Assembly: GCF_011064285.1 (NCBI RefSeq)
Contig: NZ_CP049332.1
Span: 1,364,001-1,428,000 of the forward strand
Direction of reading: 5' to 3'
DNA: 64,000 nucleotides
Source: Vibrio ziniensis
Lineage (GTDB): Bacteria > Pseudomonadota > Gammaproteobacteria > Enterobacterales > Vibrionaceae
The notes beneath the pieces are model-generated. The model was not told where the DNA came from. It saw only the letters and a program-made list of their open reading frames with translations, and searched no databases. Both the position numbers and the translations under genes were made by a program. This document shows positions 1 through 10,664 of the stretch, one piece after another (the stretch's first letter is position 1; each line of letters starts with the position of its first letter).

Positions 1-61
1 GCTAGATCTGACATTATATTCATTTTCGAATAAAAATTCATACTACGCTTTGTTTATACAA

Positions 62-93
62 GAAAAAAGACCAACTTGCGATACAAGTTGGCC
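62..93 (-). terminator. Rho-independent terminator of the sugar operon
   Basis: An 8-bp perfect stem (71-78 with 84-91, loop of 5) is followed on the minus strand by a run of six T. It lies about 50 bases beyond the stop of the isomerase-like gene, so it very likely ends the whole minus-strand operon. Confidence 0.85.
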
Positions 94-141
94 AAGTTTC
101 ACTAACCCCCAGCGGGTCAATTTGCTCTCAACAAACGCAAT

Positions 142-1560
142 TTAGCTATGCTTGTAACATTCCACACCAAGATATTTAGTAAACGCTTCATAAAGAACAT
201 TGCTAGTTGATGAATGGTTCATTGCAACATGGTGCTCAAATCCGTTGTTACAGATGTATGCAAGTAATCCTTCAAGCTCTTTAACTTGAACAACAGCTCT
301 ACAACCAACCGTGTCAAGCTCGTCATCGACAAACTTACCTTCACCAACATACGACTTCACTTGTCCAGTAAAGTCATCCGTTGATAAACGGAAATATGTA
401 AGAGGTCCTGGTTTCATTCGACCATTGATCGCACCACATGTGTTACCACATCCAACAGTAGTACCTATGATATCTGCAGTACTCATAAATGGATTGTCCA
501 GTTCTGACGTTGCAAAGTTACCACAATGGAATAGAACACATTTGTCTCGATCATCACCAAAGTTGTTATTCCAATCCGCAATAGACGCTGGTTTCTGTGA
601 GGCAATAGTCAATGCATACATAGACAGTGCCCCCATAACATCCACTTCACAAGCACTTGGGATAAGCTGACCAGACATCACACTCATGATTGAACATACG
701 TTTACACCCAATGTTTTTTGTAGTGATGTCCAACATTGAATGGCGGTGGTATGAATATCGTTATCAGCAATCCACTGACTAATAACCACAAACAGTTTTG
801 CCATGGTGATCAGTTTGTCTTCTGCAATGCCTTGAGTATCCGCATTCGCTTTCAACAATGACAATTTTTCTTCAATACGCAGATCACCATCAGTAATGCT
901 TTCGACGCTAGCAAAAATCTCCGATAAGTCGATGGTTTCAACAGTAATACCTAGACGCTCAAGCATCTTTTCGCTATAGCGCACAGTATTGAAGCTAGCT
1001 GGACGAGCGCCAATCGCACCAACACGACAGCCTTTCATCCTTCCGACAACACGACATACGTTTTCAAAATTGGCTAAATCTTGCTTAAACACTTCGCTCT
1101 TTAACTCGCAGACATGCTGCGTAGTAAGAGAATAAGGAATGCCATATTGACGCAAGTTATTACACAATGAAATTTTTCCGCAGAAGCTGTCACGACGTGT
1201 TGCTAACCCCATTTTATCCAATGCGTCAGATTCTGCCTGAATGAGGACAGGGACATTCACACCCGATAATCGGATAGAATCTGCAATGGCTTTTTCATCA
1301 CCAAAGTTAGGTAAACAAACCAATACGCCTTGAATTTCTTCTTTGTGTGCTTTAAGAAGTTCTGCGGCTATTTTAGCATGTTGATAGGTTTCAACACCGC
1401 CATATGGTGTTTGTGTATCCGAGAGCATGATCGCTTTGATCCCCATCTCTTCACAAACCGCTTGAATATCTTTACGAGCATCATCCAGTAAGTAACTAGG
1501 AAAGAAGTTACGGTTACCAAATAAAACAGCCAGGGTAGTTTGTTCCAGTGTATTTTTCAT
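142..1560 (-). CDS. L-fucose/L-arabinose isomerase-like protein, putative D-apiose isomerase
   Basis: A 472-residue soluble protein of the fucose/arabinose isomerase fold, an aldose-ketose isomerase family. The N-terminal half carries the typical family start (VLFGNRNFFPSYL, about residue 13) and the C-terminal half carries conserved acidic and His positions (for example SACEVDVMGAL near 300 and EHHVAMNHSS near 445) expected for metal binding. It is the last gene of the operon and its start codon overlaps the stop of the FGGY kinase by one base, so the two are translationally coupled. With an isomerase, a ketose kinase and a split transketolase together, the best fit is aldose to ketulose conversion of D-apiose to D-apulose. 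The family is seen; the exact substrate is inferred from neighbours. Confidence 0.8.
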   Translation of the reverse strand: MKNTLEQTTLAVLFGNRNFFPSYLLDDARKDIQAVCEEMGIKAIMLSDTQTPYGGVETYQHAKIAAELLKAHKEEIQGVLVCLPNFGDEKAIADSIRLSGVNVPVLIQAESDALDKMGLATRRDSFCGKISLCNNLRQYGIPYSLTTQHVCELKSEVFKQDLANFENVCRVVGRMKGCRVGAIGARPASFNTVRYSEKMLERLGITVETIDLSEIFASVESITDGDLRIEEKLSLLKANADTQGIAEDKLITMAKLFVVISQWIADNDIHTTAIQCWTSLQKTLGVNVCSIMSVMSGQLIPSACEVDVMGALSMYALTIASQKPASIADWNNNFGDDRDKCVLFHCGNFATSELDNPFMSTADIIGTTVGCGNTCGAINGRMKPGPLTYFRLSTDDFTGQVKSYVGEGKFVDDELDTVGCRAVVQVKELEGLLAYICNNGFEHHVAMNHSSTSNVLYEAFTKYLGVECYKHS

Positions 1561-3056
1561 TATATGACCTCTTCGTCATTGGATTGAAAACGAGCACGGT
1601 TTACCGCCTGTTTCCATAATTTATAATTATCAAGAATCACGTTCGCATTTATATTAGGTTCGATTACTTCACTTTCAGGAAGCAACTGAGATAACGTTTG
1701 TTCATTCGGCCACCAGCCAAGAGCTTTACCAGCTAAAAACGCTGCGCCCAAAGCAGAGACTTCAACCACATCACGTTTCACTATTGTTTTTTGTAAAAGA
1801 TCTGCTTGAAACTGCATCAGCTGACGATTGTTTGTAGGGCCACCATCAACTGATAATTCGTTGAGTGAGATTTGCGCAGAGGCTTCCATAGAAAAAAGCA
1901 AGTCTGCAACTTGGTACGCTACCGATTCAAAGGCAGCGCGAGCGATATGCGCAGGCGTTGCTGCGTCAGTTAAACCAGTAATTAAGCCTCTTGCCTTAGC
2001 ATCCCAATAAGGAGCACCAAGCCCAGCTAACGCAGGCACAAAAAACACGCCACCGCTATCTTCTACTGACCAAGCCAGTTGGCTGAGTTTATTGATATCT
2101 GATATTCCCAAAATCTTAGAAATAAACTTAATCGCAGAACCCGTATGAGTGATGTTACCTTCCATAGCTAGGCTCGGCTTACCGTCATCCCAAGCTACCG
2201 TAGTGGAAACACCAAAATCATACTTTGGAAGTTCATTGATTCTGACCATCAGCGAGCTTCCCGTACCGTACGTTGCCTTTACAACTCCAGGATTGAAGCC
2301 GCCTTGCCCATAAAGCGCCGCGTGAGAATCGCCAACTTGCGCCAAGACGGGAACACCATCCTTGATAATTGACAGACCAGCTGTCACACCTCTTTCACCT
2401 GTAGAAGCTATGACTTGGGGTAAACATTGCTCAGGTATCTGATAGAGATCAAGCAGCAAGGGATCCCAACTAAACGTGCTAATGTTAAACAACTGGTAGC
2501 GTGAAGCATTTGATGCATCGGTAACAAATTGCTTGCCATCAGTAAGCTTCCAAACCAGCCAGCTATCCACAGTACCGACACACAGCTCGCCATTTATTGC
2601 TCTTTGTGTACCATTTTCCAAATAATCCAATAGCCAGCGAATTTTAGAGGCAGGAAACAGAGGGTCGATAACAGAGCCTGTTAACTTCTTGACTATGTCT
2701 GCTTCCGGCTTTTTAGCGATATCAGCACAAATATCTTCCGAGCGACGACACTGCCAGCTCACAAGTGGCGTTAATGCCTGACCTGTTTTTTTATCCCAAA
2801 CTAACACTGACTCACGCTGATTGCTGATTGCTATGCCTGCCAACAACTCTGAATCGAGTTGTTTCAAACAAGCTTCAATCGCAGATAGGGTCGCATTCCA
2901 AATCGCTTCAGGATCCTGTTCAGCCCAACCAGGGTATGGATGAAACAACTCTACAGGAACACTACCTTTACTCAGAACGTCACCTGATCTACTGACAGCA
3001 ATAGCCTTTGCGTTGGTTGTCCCCTCGTCAATAGAGAGAATGAATGGCTGAGACAT
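1560..3056 (-). CDS. FGGY-family carbohydrate kinase, putative D-apulose kinase
   Basis: A 498-residue cytosolic sugar kinase with the two-domain FGGY fold. The N-terminal phosphate loop is DEGTTN (residues 10-15), the adenosine-side motif is YGTGSS (about 264-269), and the C-terminal VDGGPTNN motif (about 401-408) is typical of the family. Length is normal for the family, which includes glycerol kinase and xylulokinase. It lies one base after the transketolase C-terminal half and overlaps the isomerase gene by one base. In this setting it should phosphorylate the ketose made by the isomerase, giving the phosphate ester used by the transketolase. Glycerol kinase is unlikely because no glpF or glpD is nearby. 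Confidence 0.85.
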   Translation of the reverse strand: MSQPFILSIDEGTTNAKAIAVSRSGDVLSKGSVPVELFHPYPGWAEQDPEAIWNATLSAIEACLKQLDSELLAGIAISNQRESVLVWDKKTGQALTPLVSWQCRRSEDICADIAKKPEADIVKKLTGSVIDPLFPASKIRWLLDYLENGTQRAINGELCVGTVDSWLVWKLTDGKQFVTDASNASRYQLFNISTFSWDPLLLDLYQIPEQCLPQVIASTGERGVTAGLSIIKDGVPVLAQVGDSHAALYGQGGFNPGVVKATYGTGSSLMVRINELPKYDFGVSTTVAWDDGKPSLAMEGNITHTGSAIKFISKILGISDINKLSQLAWSVEDSGGVFFVPALAGLGAPYWDAKARGLITGLTDAATPAHIARAAFESVAYQVADLLFSMEASAQISLNELSVDGGPTNNRQLMQFQADLLQKTIVKRDVVEVSALGAAFLAGKALGWWPNEQTLSQLLPESEVIEPNINANVILDNYKLWKQAVNRARFQSNDEEVI

Positions 3057-3057
3057 G

Positions 3058-4002
3058 CTAGTTCTCCTTTACCATCTCAAGTGCAGTTTTACAAATTCCC
3101 TTCGCATCAAAACCGTGGTGTGCTCTTAATGATTTGCGGTCAGCAGCAAGTGCATAAGCACCATCAGCAATGCCCAAACGTTTTAAGCGGTTACCTATGC
3201 CAAACTCTGCAATAACTTCAGAAACTAGAGCACCCACACCACCATTAACATTATGTTCTTCAACAGTGATCACCGATTTAAATCCGGCAAGGTTTGCCGC
3301 AATCTGATTCACGTCACAAGGCCGGATTGAGGCAATGCACACCACTTGCGATGAAATGCCTTGGTCTCTAAGCATGGCTGCCGCATCCACGACTTCATGC
3401 ATTGCTGACCCCATACCAATAAGCAGAATATCTTTGCCTTCAGACAAGACATCGACTTTGCCTGGCTCGAAACTGTAGTCGTCACTAAATAGCTCTGGCA
3501 GTTCTTTACCATCCATACGAATGTATACTGGCCCCTCCTTTTCAATGGCGTAATCGATAATTTGACGACACTGCGTTGGGGAAGCCGGAGCGTAAATTTC
3601 AATATTGCCAAAACCGCGCATAACAGAGATATCATCAATACTATGATGCGTACTCGCTAAAGGACCATAACTAGCACCGGAATTTAGGCCGAACAACTTA
3701 ACATTTGTGTTGTTGTAGCATACATCCACTTTCACTTGCTCATTTGCACGAGAAATTAGAAATGGCGCAGCGTTACAGGTAACGGCTACTTTGCCACCTA
3801 AAGCCAAACCAGCGGCGGTTCCAACCAAGGCTTGCTCAGCAATACCTACGTTCACTAAACGATCAGGAAATGCCTTTATAAACGGCGCGATTTTCGCGGT
3901 AGAAGTTGAGTCAGCGACGACAGGGACAAGGTCTACTCCTCTTTCTACCGCAGAGATGAAACGCTCGACCATAATATTTGCAAAATGCTCTGCATTACCC
4001 AT
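3058..4002 (-). CDS. Transketolase, C-terminal subunit (putative apulose-4-phosphate transketolase subunit B)
   Basis: A 314-residue protein holding the pyrimidine-binding domain (about 1-165) and the C-terminal domain (about 185-305) of transketolase. The GIAEQ motif at residues 53-57 supplies the conserved Glu56 that activates the thiamine diphosphate ring. Its start overlaps the end of the N-terminal subunit gene by eight bases, the usual arrangement for split transketolases. Split transketolases next to a sugar kinase and an ABC importer are known from the D-apiose pathway, where they move a two-carbon unit from D-apulose 4-phosphate to glyceraldehyde 3-phosphate. The transketolase assignment is firm; the donor sugar is inferred. 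Confidence 0.9.
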   Translation of the reverse strand: MGNAEHFANIMVERFISAVERGVDLVPVVADSTSTAKIAPFIKAFPDRLVNVGIAEQALVGTAAGLALGGKVAVTCNAAPFLISRANEQVKVDVCYNNTNVKLFGLNSGASYGPLASTHHSIDDISVMRGFGNIEIYAPASPTQCRQIIDYAIEKEGPVYIRMDGKELPELFSDDYSFEPGKVDVLSEGKDILLIGMGSAMHEVVDAAAMLRDQGISSQVVCIASIRPCDVNQIAANLAGFKSVITVEEHNVNGGVGALVSEVIAEFGIGNRLKRLGIADGAYALAADRKSLRAHHGFDAKGICKTALEMVKEN

Positions 4003-4825
4003 GATTCAACTCCTCCAATGCCAATGTCACTTCATCACCTTTAGGAACTCGGTGATGCCACTCTGGACGTCCTTCTATGAACGAAATGCCCGCTCCTTTA
4101 ATGGTATTTGCGATCACAACGTGAGGTTTGCCCTCTGCGTGCAAACTTTCTAGAGTCGAAACAACTGATTCAACATTGTTACCTTCACACTCAGTCACTT
4201 GCATTCCAAATGCGCGCCATTTTTCATCTAGAGGATCCGTTTTCATAATGTCTTTAGTAAAGCCAGCAAGCTGCAACTTGTTCTTATCATTAATGATGAT
4301 CAAGTTGTCTAAGCCATAGTGTGCTGCTACTAACGCAGCCTCCCAGTTACTGCCTTCAGCAAGTTCGCCATCACCGGTAAGGACGTATATTTTGCGTTTG
4401 CTGCCGGATTTCTTGGCCGCTAGTGCTAAACCAACAGCAACAGGTAAGCCATGCCCTAACGCACCGGTATTCAGTTCAACCCCAGGGGTTTTATGTTTCA
4501 CAGGGTGGCCTGGTAGCTTGGAATCAGCATGTTGGTAACTCGATAACCAGTCCGTTGGAAAATATCCCGCTTCAGCAAGACAGCAGTAGTAACCACCGGC
4601 TGCGTGACCTTTTGACTGAATGTAAACATCTCGCTCTGGGTCATCTAAACGATCTGGTGAACAATTTAAGATTCTAAAATATAACGATGTGACGATTTCA
4701 ACTTGCGATAAGTCCGCGCCAGTATGACCACCAGCTGGGCTTTCAGAGTTCAACACCACAATTCGTTTGCGAATATCGGTGGCTTTCTTAGCAAGTTCAT
4801 CAGTTGATAAACGATAAGGATTCAT
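3995..4825 (-). CDS. Transketolase, N-terminal subunit (putative apulose-4-phosphate transketolase subunit A)
   Basis: A 276-residue thiamine-diphosphate-binding half of transketolase. The TPP motif begins with GDGELAEGSNWE (GDG at about 151-153) and ends with the INDKN segment some 28 residues later. The start at 4825 (MNPYRL) is chosen because GGAGG lies seven bases upstream; a longer reading from 4873 would put the palindromic operator inside the gene. The 110-bp gap to the permease gene and the palindrome at 4837-4863 suggest an extra promoter here, although read-through from the transporter genes is likely too. It pairs with the next gene to form one enzyme. Confidence 0.9.
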   Translation of the reverse strand: MNPYRLSTDELAKKATDIRKRIVVLNSESPAGGHTGADLSQVEIVTSLYFRILNCSPDRLDDPERDVYIQSKGHAAGGYYCCLAEAGYFPTDWLSSYQHADSKLPGHPVKHKTPGVELNTGALGHGLPVAVGLALAAKKSGSKRKIYVLTGDGELAEGSNWEAALVAAHYGLDNLIIINDKNKLQLAGFTKDIMKTDPLDEKWRAFGMQVTECEGNNVESVVSTLESLHAEGKPHVVIANTIKGAGISFIEGRPEWHHRVPKGDEVTLALEELNHG

Positions 4826-4836
4826 AACAACCTCCA

Positions 4837-4863
4837 ATATATTCAATATTGAATATATATTCA
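4837..4863. promoter_or_regulatory. Palindromic operator candidate upstream of the split transketolase genes
   Basis: Positions 4837-4858 form a perfect 22-bp palindrome centred on AATATT, and an overlapping 14-bp palindrome TGAATATATATTCA covers 4850-4863. The identical 14-mer occurs at 9150-9163 ahead of the binding-protein gene. Two copies, each just upstream of a gene block of the same pathway, suggest a common repressor. No regulator gene of this pathway is in the window. Confidence 0.6.
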
Positions 4864-4935
4864 TAAGGGGCAAAAAAATAGCGTCAGTACATCAAAGTGT
4901 GAAGATGGCTAATATTTGCTCCTTCTACACTAAAC

Positions 4936-6012
4936 CTAGTCAACAGACTTTTGAGACGTAATTGCAGCCTTGTACTGCATCTTGCTTTGCATCTGATCGA
5001 TAATGACAGCAATAATGATCACGATGCCTTTAATCACCATTTGCCAGAACTCACTAACCCCCATCATAACCAAGCCATCAGCCAAAATACCGATTACGAA
5101 TGCACCGATAATTGTACCAGTCACCGTACCACGACCACCGGCGAGGGATGTACCACCAAGAACAACAGCAGCAATCGCATTCATTTCAAATGCAGTACCT
5201 GTTGCTGGATGACTAGCAACGAGTTGAGACGTTACAACAATTCCCGCTAATGCCGCACACAAGCCAGAGATGGTGTATACCCAAATTTTTACGTTGTTTA
5301 CTTTTACGCCCGAGAGCTCGGCTGCTCGTTCATTATCACCAATCGCATAGACATGACGACCAAACGGCAACTTCTTGGCAACGTAAGCAATGATGGCTGC
5401 TACTATAAACATCAACCAAATCGCATAAGGGATACCAAATAAATAACCTGCGCCAATGTGGTCAAATCCGGTATTCCCCAGCTGTGGATTGCCTTGTAGG
5501 CCAGGAAAGGTTTCTCCTCCTGATAACAACATCGCTGCACCACGAATCACATACATGGTACCCAAAGTACAGATAAACGGAGCTACATTGTAACGCGTTA
5601 TGATGAGACCATTGATTGCACCTATCAAACCACCGATCACCAAAACTACAGGCACTATTACCCAGACACTTGGGAATATAGCGATACCAAACATAGGTAA
5701 CACAATACCTTTTGCAATCATGTAGCCAGCGACCATGCCACAGAAGCCCAAAGTGGCACCTATAGACAAATCGATACCTGCAGTGATGATGACAAAGGTA
5801 ATCCCTAAGGCGAGGAATGCGTTGATAGATATATGTTTAACCATAATGATTAAACTGCTTGGCGCCAAAAACCCATCCACAGTGAATGAGAAGAAGCCTA
5901 AAATAATGAATAACGCGATAAAAGTTCTCAACTTCAACAAGATCAAACCAATATTCGCGGAGTTAAATTGATTTTGTGGCATTGTCATGCCCTCAACAGC
6001 TTTGGCTTTCAT
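4936..6012 (-). CDS. Sugar ABC transporter permease, RbsC family
   Basis: A 358-residue integral membrane protein with about ten hydrophobic segments (first near residues 30-50). It carries the family hallmarks AGIDLSIGATLGFCGM (about 83-98) and the EAA-like cytoplasmic loop NAIAAVVLGGTSLAGGRGT (about 277-295), where the ATPase docks. It forms the channel of a ribose-type (CUT2) importer with the ATPase encoded two bases upstream. Start MKAKAV has AGGGA seven to eight bases before it. The imported sugar is inferred from the neighbouring catabolic genes to be D-apiose; the permease itself does not define the substrate. Confidence 0.9.
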   Translation of the reverse strand: MKAKAVEGMTMPQNQFNSANIGLILLKLRTFIALFIILGFFSFTVDGFLAPSSLIIMVKHISINAFLALGITFVIITAGIDLSIGATLGFCGMVAGYMIAKGIVLPMFGIAIFPSVWVIVPVVLVIGGLIGAINGLIITRYNVAPFICTLGTMYVIRGAAMLLSGGETFPGLQGNPQLGNTGFDHIGAGYLFGIPYAIWLMFIVAAIIAYVAKKLPFGRHVYAIGDNERAAELSGVKVNNVKIWVYTISGLCAALAGIVVTSQLVASHPATGTAFEMNAIAAVVLGGTSLAGGRGTVTGTIIGAFVIGILADGLVMMGVSEFWQMVIKGIVIIIAVIIDQMQSKMQYKAAITSQKSVD

Positions 6013-6014
6013 AA

Positions 6015-7532
6015 TTAAAATCCCTGCGCACTCGCTAGTACTAAATCTTCTTCGGTGGTTTCTCTACGAAGCACGTTCGCGGTAAGTTTGCCGTTAGACA
6101 TCACCAATATCCTGTCAGACACGGCCATAATCTCTTTAAGGTCAGAGGTCGAAAACAACACTCCAATCCCCTGTTGAGATAACTTCACCATCATTTCGAA
6201 TACATCGGCCTTAGCACCCACATCAATGCCTCGAGTTGGCTCATCAAGTAAAAGAACTTTAGGCTCAGTAAGTAACGAACGCCCAATAACCACTTTCTGC
6301 TGGTTTCCGCCGCTCAACGCCTGAATTTCCACTTTTGGAGAGGAGACTTTTATAGATAGGCTATCAATCGCTTCGTCAACTGCTTTTGCCTCTTCTTGCT
6401 CAGAAATCGCCATGCCTTTTAAACGTTTCCAAAGACTAGAAATCGTTAAATTGCTTGCAACAGAGCTCACTGGAAAAATGCCAGACTGTTTTCGATCTTC
6501 AGGTACAAGACCAATACCCATTTTGACACGATCAGGAGTCGTGGTTTTAGGGCCAATGATTTTGCCATTCAAAGAAAAACGACCAGAATATCTCGCCTTG
6601 CCCACCAAACACTCAAACAACTCTGTACGCCCTGCGCCCATCAAACCGTAAATGCCAACGATTTCACCTTCACGCACATAGAAAGACACATCGTTCACCA
6701 CGCTCGCTTCAGATTCATTAACATAAGTAATGCCTTCAGCTTCGAGTACTTTTACACCATACTCGCGGCTTTCTGGTAAGAAGTCAGCAACAGGGTCACT
6801 GCCCAACATTTGACGGACTATCCAAGGTACACTGATATCTTTTACCGCTGCTTCAGATTGGAATTTTCCATCTCGCAAAATCGTAATATAGGTACCAATT
6901 TCCATCAGCTCTTCTAAGCGATGAGAGATGTAGATAATGGAAACTCCCTGAGCAGTTAAGTCTCGAATCACATCAAACAAGATGTCGACCTCTTTCTTAC
7001 TCAGCGCTGACGTTGGCTCATCAAGAATTAAGATATCGACTTTGCCTGATAACGCTTTCGCTATCTCCACCAGTTGTTTCTGACCTACTTTCAAGTTAGA
7101 GACTAATTCATTTGGATTTATATCCTGTTTAAGCCTCTTCATTAATTCAGTAGCAATTTTGCACTGAGTGGCGTTGTCGATAGGCGAAATGCCTTTCTGT
7201 TTCTCTCTACCTAGGAAGATATTTTCTGCAATCGTTAGGTTATCAGAGAGATTAAGTTCCTGATGCACCATACCAATTCCATGTTCAGCCGCACCACGAG
7301 TACTATCAAAAGAAACAGGTTTACCTTCGATGTACATCTGCCCTTCGGTCTGTTGCTGAACCCCTGCAAGTATCTTCATCAACGTGGATTTACCAGCACC
7401 ATTTTCACCAATGATGACGTTTACTGCGCCGCGATAAACATTATAAGACACGTTATCCAGTGCTTTGGTGCCCGGGAAAACCATGGATATGTTTTCCGCT
7501 CTCATGATGATGTCTTTAGTATTCGATTCCAT
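6015..7532 (-). CDS. Sugar ABC transporter ATP-binding protein, RbsA family
   Basis: A 505-residue protein with two fused ABC domains, as in all CUT2 sugar importers. The first domain has a complete Walker A (GENGAGKST, about 43-51) and LDEPTSAL Walker B; the second has the usual degenerate P-loop (GLMGAGRTE, near 300), a signature SGGNQQKV and LLLDEPTRGID. Start at 7532 has GAGGTA nine bases upstream, and the gene begins five bases after the DUF2291 gene. It energises import by the permease encoded next. Nothing is missing or broken. Confidence 0.92.
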   Translation of the reverse strand: MESNTKDIIMRAENISMVFPGTKALDNVSYNVYRGAVNVIIGENGAGKSTLMKILAGVQQQTEGQMYIEGKPVSFDSTRGAAEHGIGMVHQELNLSDNLTIAENIFLGREKQKGISPIDNATQCKIATELMKRLKQDINPNELVSNLKVGQKQLVEIAKALSGKVDILILDEPTSALSKKEVDILFDVIRDLTAQGVSIIYISHRLEELMEIGTYITILRDGKFQSEAAVKDISVPWIVRQMLGSDPVADFLPESREYGVKVLEAEGITYVNESEASVVNDVSFYVREGEIVGIYGLMGAGRTELFECLVGKARYSGRFSLNGKIIGPKTTTPDRVKMGIGLVPEDRKQSGIFPVSSVASNLTISSLWKRLKGMAISEQEEAKAVDEAIDSLSIKVSSPKVEIQALSGGNQQKVVIGRSLLTEPKVLLLDEPTRGIDVGAKADVFEMMVKLSQQGIGVLFSTSDLKEIMAVSDRILVMSNGKLTANVLRRETTEEDLVLASAQGF

Positions 7533-7537
7533 AGCCG

Positions 7538-8122
7538 TTACCTCTTTACGATTTCAAGAGGAATGACTTCAGTAACATCTGTTTCGTTGTAGGTTACTGC
7601 GGCCAACACATCGACTTTGCTCCCCTTCCATGAACTGTCTGGACGAGTGAAGTTTTCCATTGCTTTTTTATTTAGCTCTTTAGATAACCGTGCAAACTGA
7701 ACCTGATTTTTGAAGTCGTCGAAGTTAATGAAACTCGCGGCATCACGGATAGAATTACCACGAATAATTGGACCAATTTGAAGTAGAAGTTCCTTACTGC
7801 CCGTATCTACCGTCATAGTCGCCGCTTTTTTACTGTCGTCAACAGCACCAACAACACCACTAATTCTAACAAAGGCACTGTTACGTCCATTGTCATTTCG
7901 CTGATCTATAGACTTGGAAAGCGCATTGGCTTCTTGAAGAATGTCACCCCAGAACTTTTCAGCAAGCGCTTCTGCGGTTAGGTTTTTAAGAGACGCGGCC
8001 TCTTCTGCTGTCATAGGGATGATTGGCTTACCATTTTGATCGAGCTTCACTACGTCACACCCAATAAGAGCAAAGCAGATCAAAGGTATTAACGACCATT
8101 TTGTATAATTCATTACACTCAT
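7538..8122 (-). CDS. DUF2291-family lipoprotein of a sugar ABC operon
   Basis: A 194-residue predicted lipoprotein. A short basic/hydrophobic signal ends in the lipobox LIGC with Cys22, so the protein should be lipidated and stay in the cell envelope. The body resembles DUF2291 proteins, which recur between binding protein and ATPase genes of ribose-type importers, including those linked with apiose and related sugars. It sits between the binding-protein gene (78 bases away) and the ATPase gene (5 bases). Its biochemical role is not known; helping the binding protein or stabilising the importer is only a guess from position. Confidence 0.75.
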   Translation of the reverse strand: MSVMNYTKWSLIPLICFALIGCDVVKLDQNGKPIIPMTAEEAASLKNLTAEALAEKFWGDILQEANALSKSIDQRNDNGRNSAFVRISGVVGAVDDSKKAATMTVDTGSKELLLQIGPIIRGNSIRDAASFINFDDFKNQVQFARLSKELNKKAMENFTRPDSSWKGSKVDVLAAVTYNETDVTEVIPLEIVKR

Positions 8123-8200
8123 GTTTCTCTATCCTTTAAACACCATTGGATATAGCTGAATGACGGTGAGCCGGAGCGAATCTCAGCTCACCTTAGAGGC

Positions 8201-9163
<963 letters not shown>

Positions 9164-9232
9164 CTTCACGTTATTTATTCATAATCAGCTTAGTGACTAC
9201 CCAAAAATCTGTCTAGATTATGTTGTACAAAA

Positions 9233-9248
9233 CCTGAGCATTGTCACA
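9233..9248 (-). promoter_or_regulatory. Possible CRP site in the sugar operon promoter region
   Basis: On the minus strand the sequence reads TGTGACAATGCTCAGG. The first half-site matches the CRP consensus TGTGA fully and the second (TCAGG against TCACA) matches three of five. It lies about 100 bases upstream of the binding-protein gene. The rest of the 9164-9501 gap shows no gene and no FMN riboswitch in front of ribB. Confidence 0.35.
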
Positions 9249-9501
9249 ATCATCGAACAATATTTATCCGTTTTATTTGATGACCAGTAGAAGTTCACAG
9301 ATAGCATCTAACTTGAAAATTGCTTCAAGACTAGGCTGTACGGAGAATAAATAAATACATATCATCGTGATAAATATACGTTTATATTAAATAATCAAGT
9401 ACGCTATGGCAGAGAAATTCAAAATGATATTTCCGTAATTAAGTGCTAGAATGCTGGCTGGAATATATATGCGCAATTAAATTTAAATTCAGGACAACGC
9501 C

Positions 9502-10605
9502 ATGGCTCTAAGTAAAATAGAAGACATCATTGAAGATATCCGTCTGGGTAAAATGGTTATCCTAATGGATGATGAGGACAGAGAAAATGAAGGTGATATT
9601 TTAATTGCTGCAGAAAAAATCACACCTGAGATCATCAACTTCATGGTCACCCAAGGAAGAGGACTTCTTTGCCTAACGATTACAGAAGAGCGCGCAAAGC
9701 AATTGAACTTGCCTGTAATGGTACGGAAAAATACTGAGCAGTTTGGTACTAACTTTACTGTATCAATAGAAGCAGCGACTGGCATTACGACTGGTATATC
9801 AGCCCAAGACCGAGCACACACTATCAAGTTAGCAACCAATGAAGATGCAAAAGCGTCTGATCTTGTTTCTCCGGGGCATGTCTTCCCGATTATAGCTAAA
9901 CCAGGAGGCGTACTGATTCGTGCAGGTCATACTGAAGCTGGCTGTGATTTAGCAAAATTGGCGGGGTTTGAACCTTCATGTGCAATTATCGAAATTCTAA
10001 ACCCCGATGGCACAATGGCTCGCAGACCACAACTTGAAGAATTCGCTGCAGAACACGACATTAAACTAGGTACTATTGCCGATTTAATTAAATACCGCCT
10101 TCAAACCGAGAGCGTAATTGAGAGTGTGCTTGAGCAAGAACTAACAACGAGACAAGGTGCTTTCACTCTAACAACTTATAAAGACACCATTAATAATCAG
10201 CTACACTACGCACTAGCCAGTAAAAACTTAGACATCAATGATGAACAATGCTCTCCGCTTGTGCGGGTTCATGCATTGAATTACCCGCTTGATCTATTTA
10301 ATGTTGATTCTAATAAGTGGAACATCCAAGATGCGATGGAACAAATCCAATCTAGCCCTACAGGCGGCGTGTTAGTTGTTATAGGTAAGCCGTTATCAAA
10401 TGATTCGATCATTGCGCATTTGACTAACGATTTGTCTAAATGTCCAACCCACAATGCCAGCAGCGAAATCGGTATCGGCTCGCAAATTCTGCAACATTTG
10501 GGCATTCATAAGATGCGTTTATTAACTTCTACGGAAGTTAAGTACGGAGCACTTTCTGGATTTGATTTAACCATCGAAGACAGTGTTCAGAAAGAACCTA
10601 AGTAG
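9502..10605 (+). CDS. ribB: 3,4-dihydroxy-2-butanone-4-phosphate synthase with degenerate GTP cyclohydrolase II-like domain
   Basis: A 367-residue protein of the RibBA layout. Residues 1-205 are a complete DHBP synthase, turning ribulose 5-phosphate into the four-carbon riboflavin precursor: [10 protein letters not shown] (24-33), GRGLLCLTI (52-60), the [11 protein letters not shown] stretch (near 80) and [12 protein letters not shown] (near 137) hold the catalytic and metal residues. Residues 210-360 resemble GTP cyclohydrolase II in length and position but lack its zinc-binding Cys motif and GTP-binding Arg/Glu segments, so this half is probably inactive. Such RibBX fusions are common in proteobacteria. 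A second, single-domain copy lies at 19308-19940. No FMN riboswitch precedes it. Confidence 0.88.
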   Translation: MALSKIEDIIEDIRLGKMVILMDDEDRENEGDILIAAEKITPEIINFMVTQGRGLLCLTITEERAKQLNLPVMVRKNTEQFGTNFTVSIEAATGITTGISAQDRAHTIKLATNEDAKASDLVSPGHVFPIIAKPGGVLIRAGHTEAGCDLAKLAGFEPSCAIIEILNPDGTMARRPQLEEFAAEHDIKLGTIADLIKYRLQTESVIESVLEQELTTRQGAFTLTTYKDTINNQLHYALASKNLDINDEQCSPLVRVHALNYPLDLFNVDSNKWNIQDAMEQIQSSPTGGVLVVIGKPLSNDSIIAHLTNDLSKCPTHNASSEIGIGSQILQHLGIHKMRLLTSTEVKYGALSGFDLTIEDSVQKEPK

Positions 10606-10625
10606 TTTCCCAAAGATCTTCCTAT

Positions 10626-10655
10626 AAAAACGCTCCTAATATGGAGCGTTTTTTG
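10626..10655. terminator. Bidirectional terminator between ribB and eamA
   Basis: AAAACGCTCC (10627-10636) pairs perfectly with GGAGCGTTTT (10643-10652) across a six-base loop, with T-runs on both strands. It serves the convergent ribB-like gene and the EamA gene. Confidence 0.85.
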
Positions 10656-10664
10656 TTCATCAGA

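Noticed and set aside
9164..9501. Expected FMN riboswitch before ribB
   Set aside because: The conserved RFN sequence blocks are not visible; the gap looks like an ordinary promoter region.
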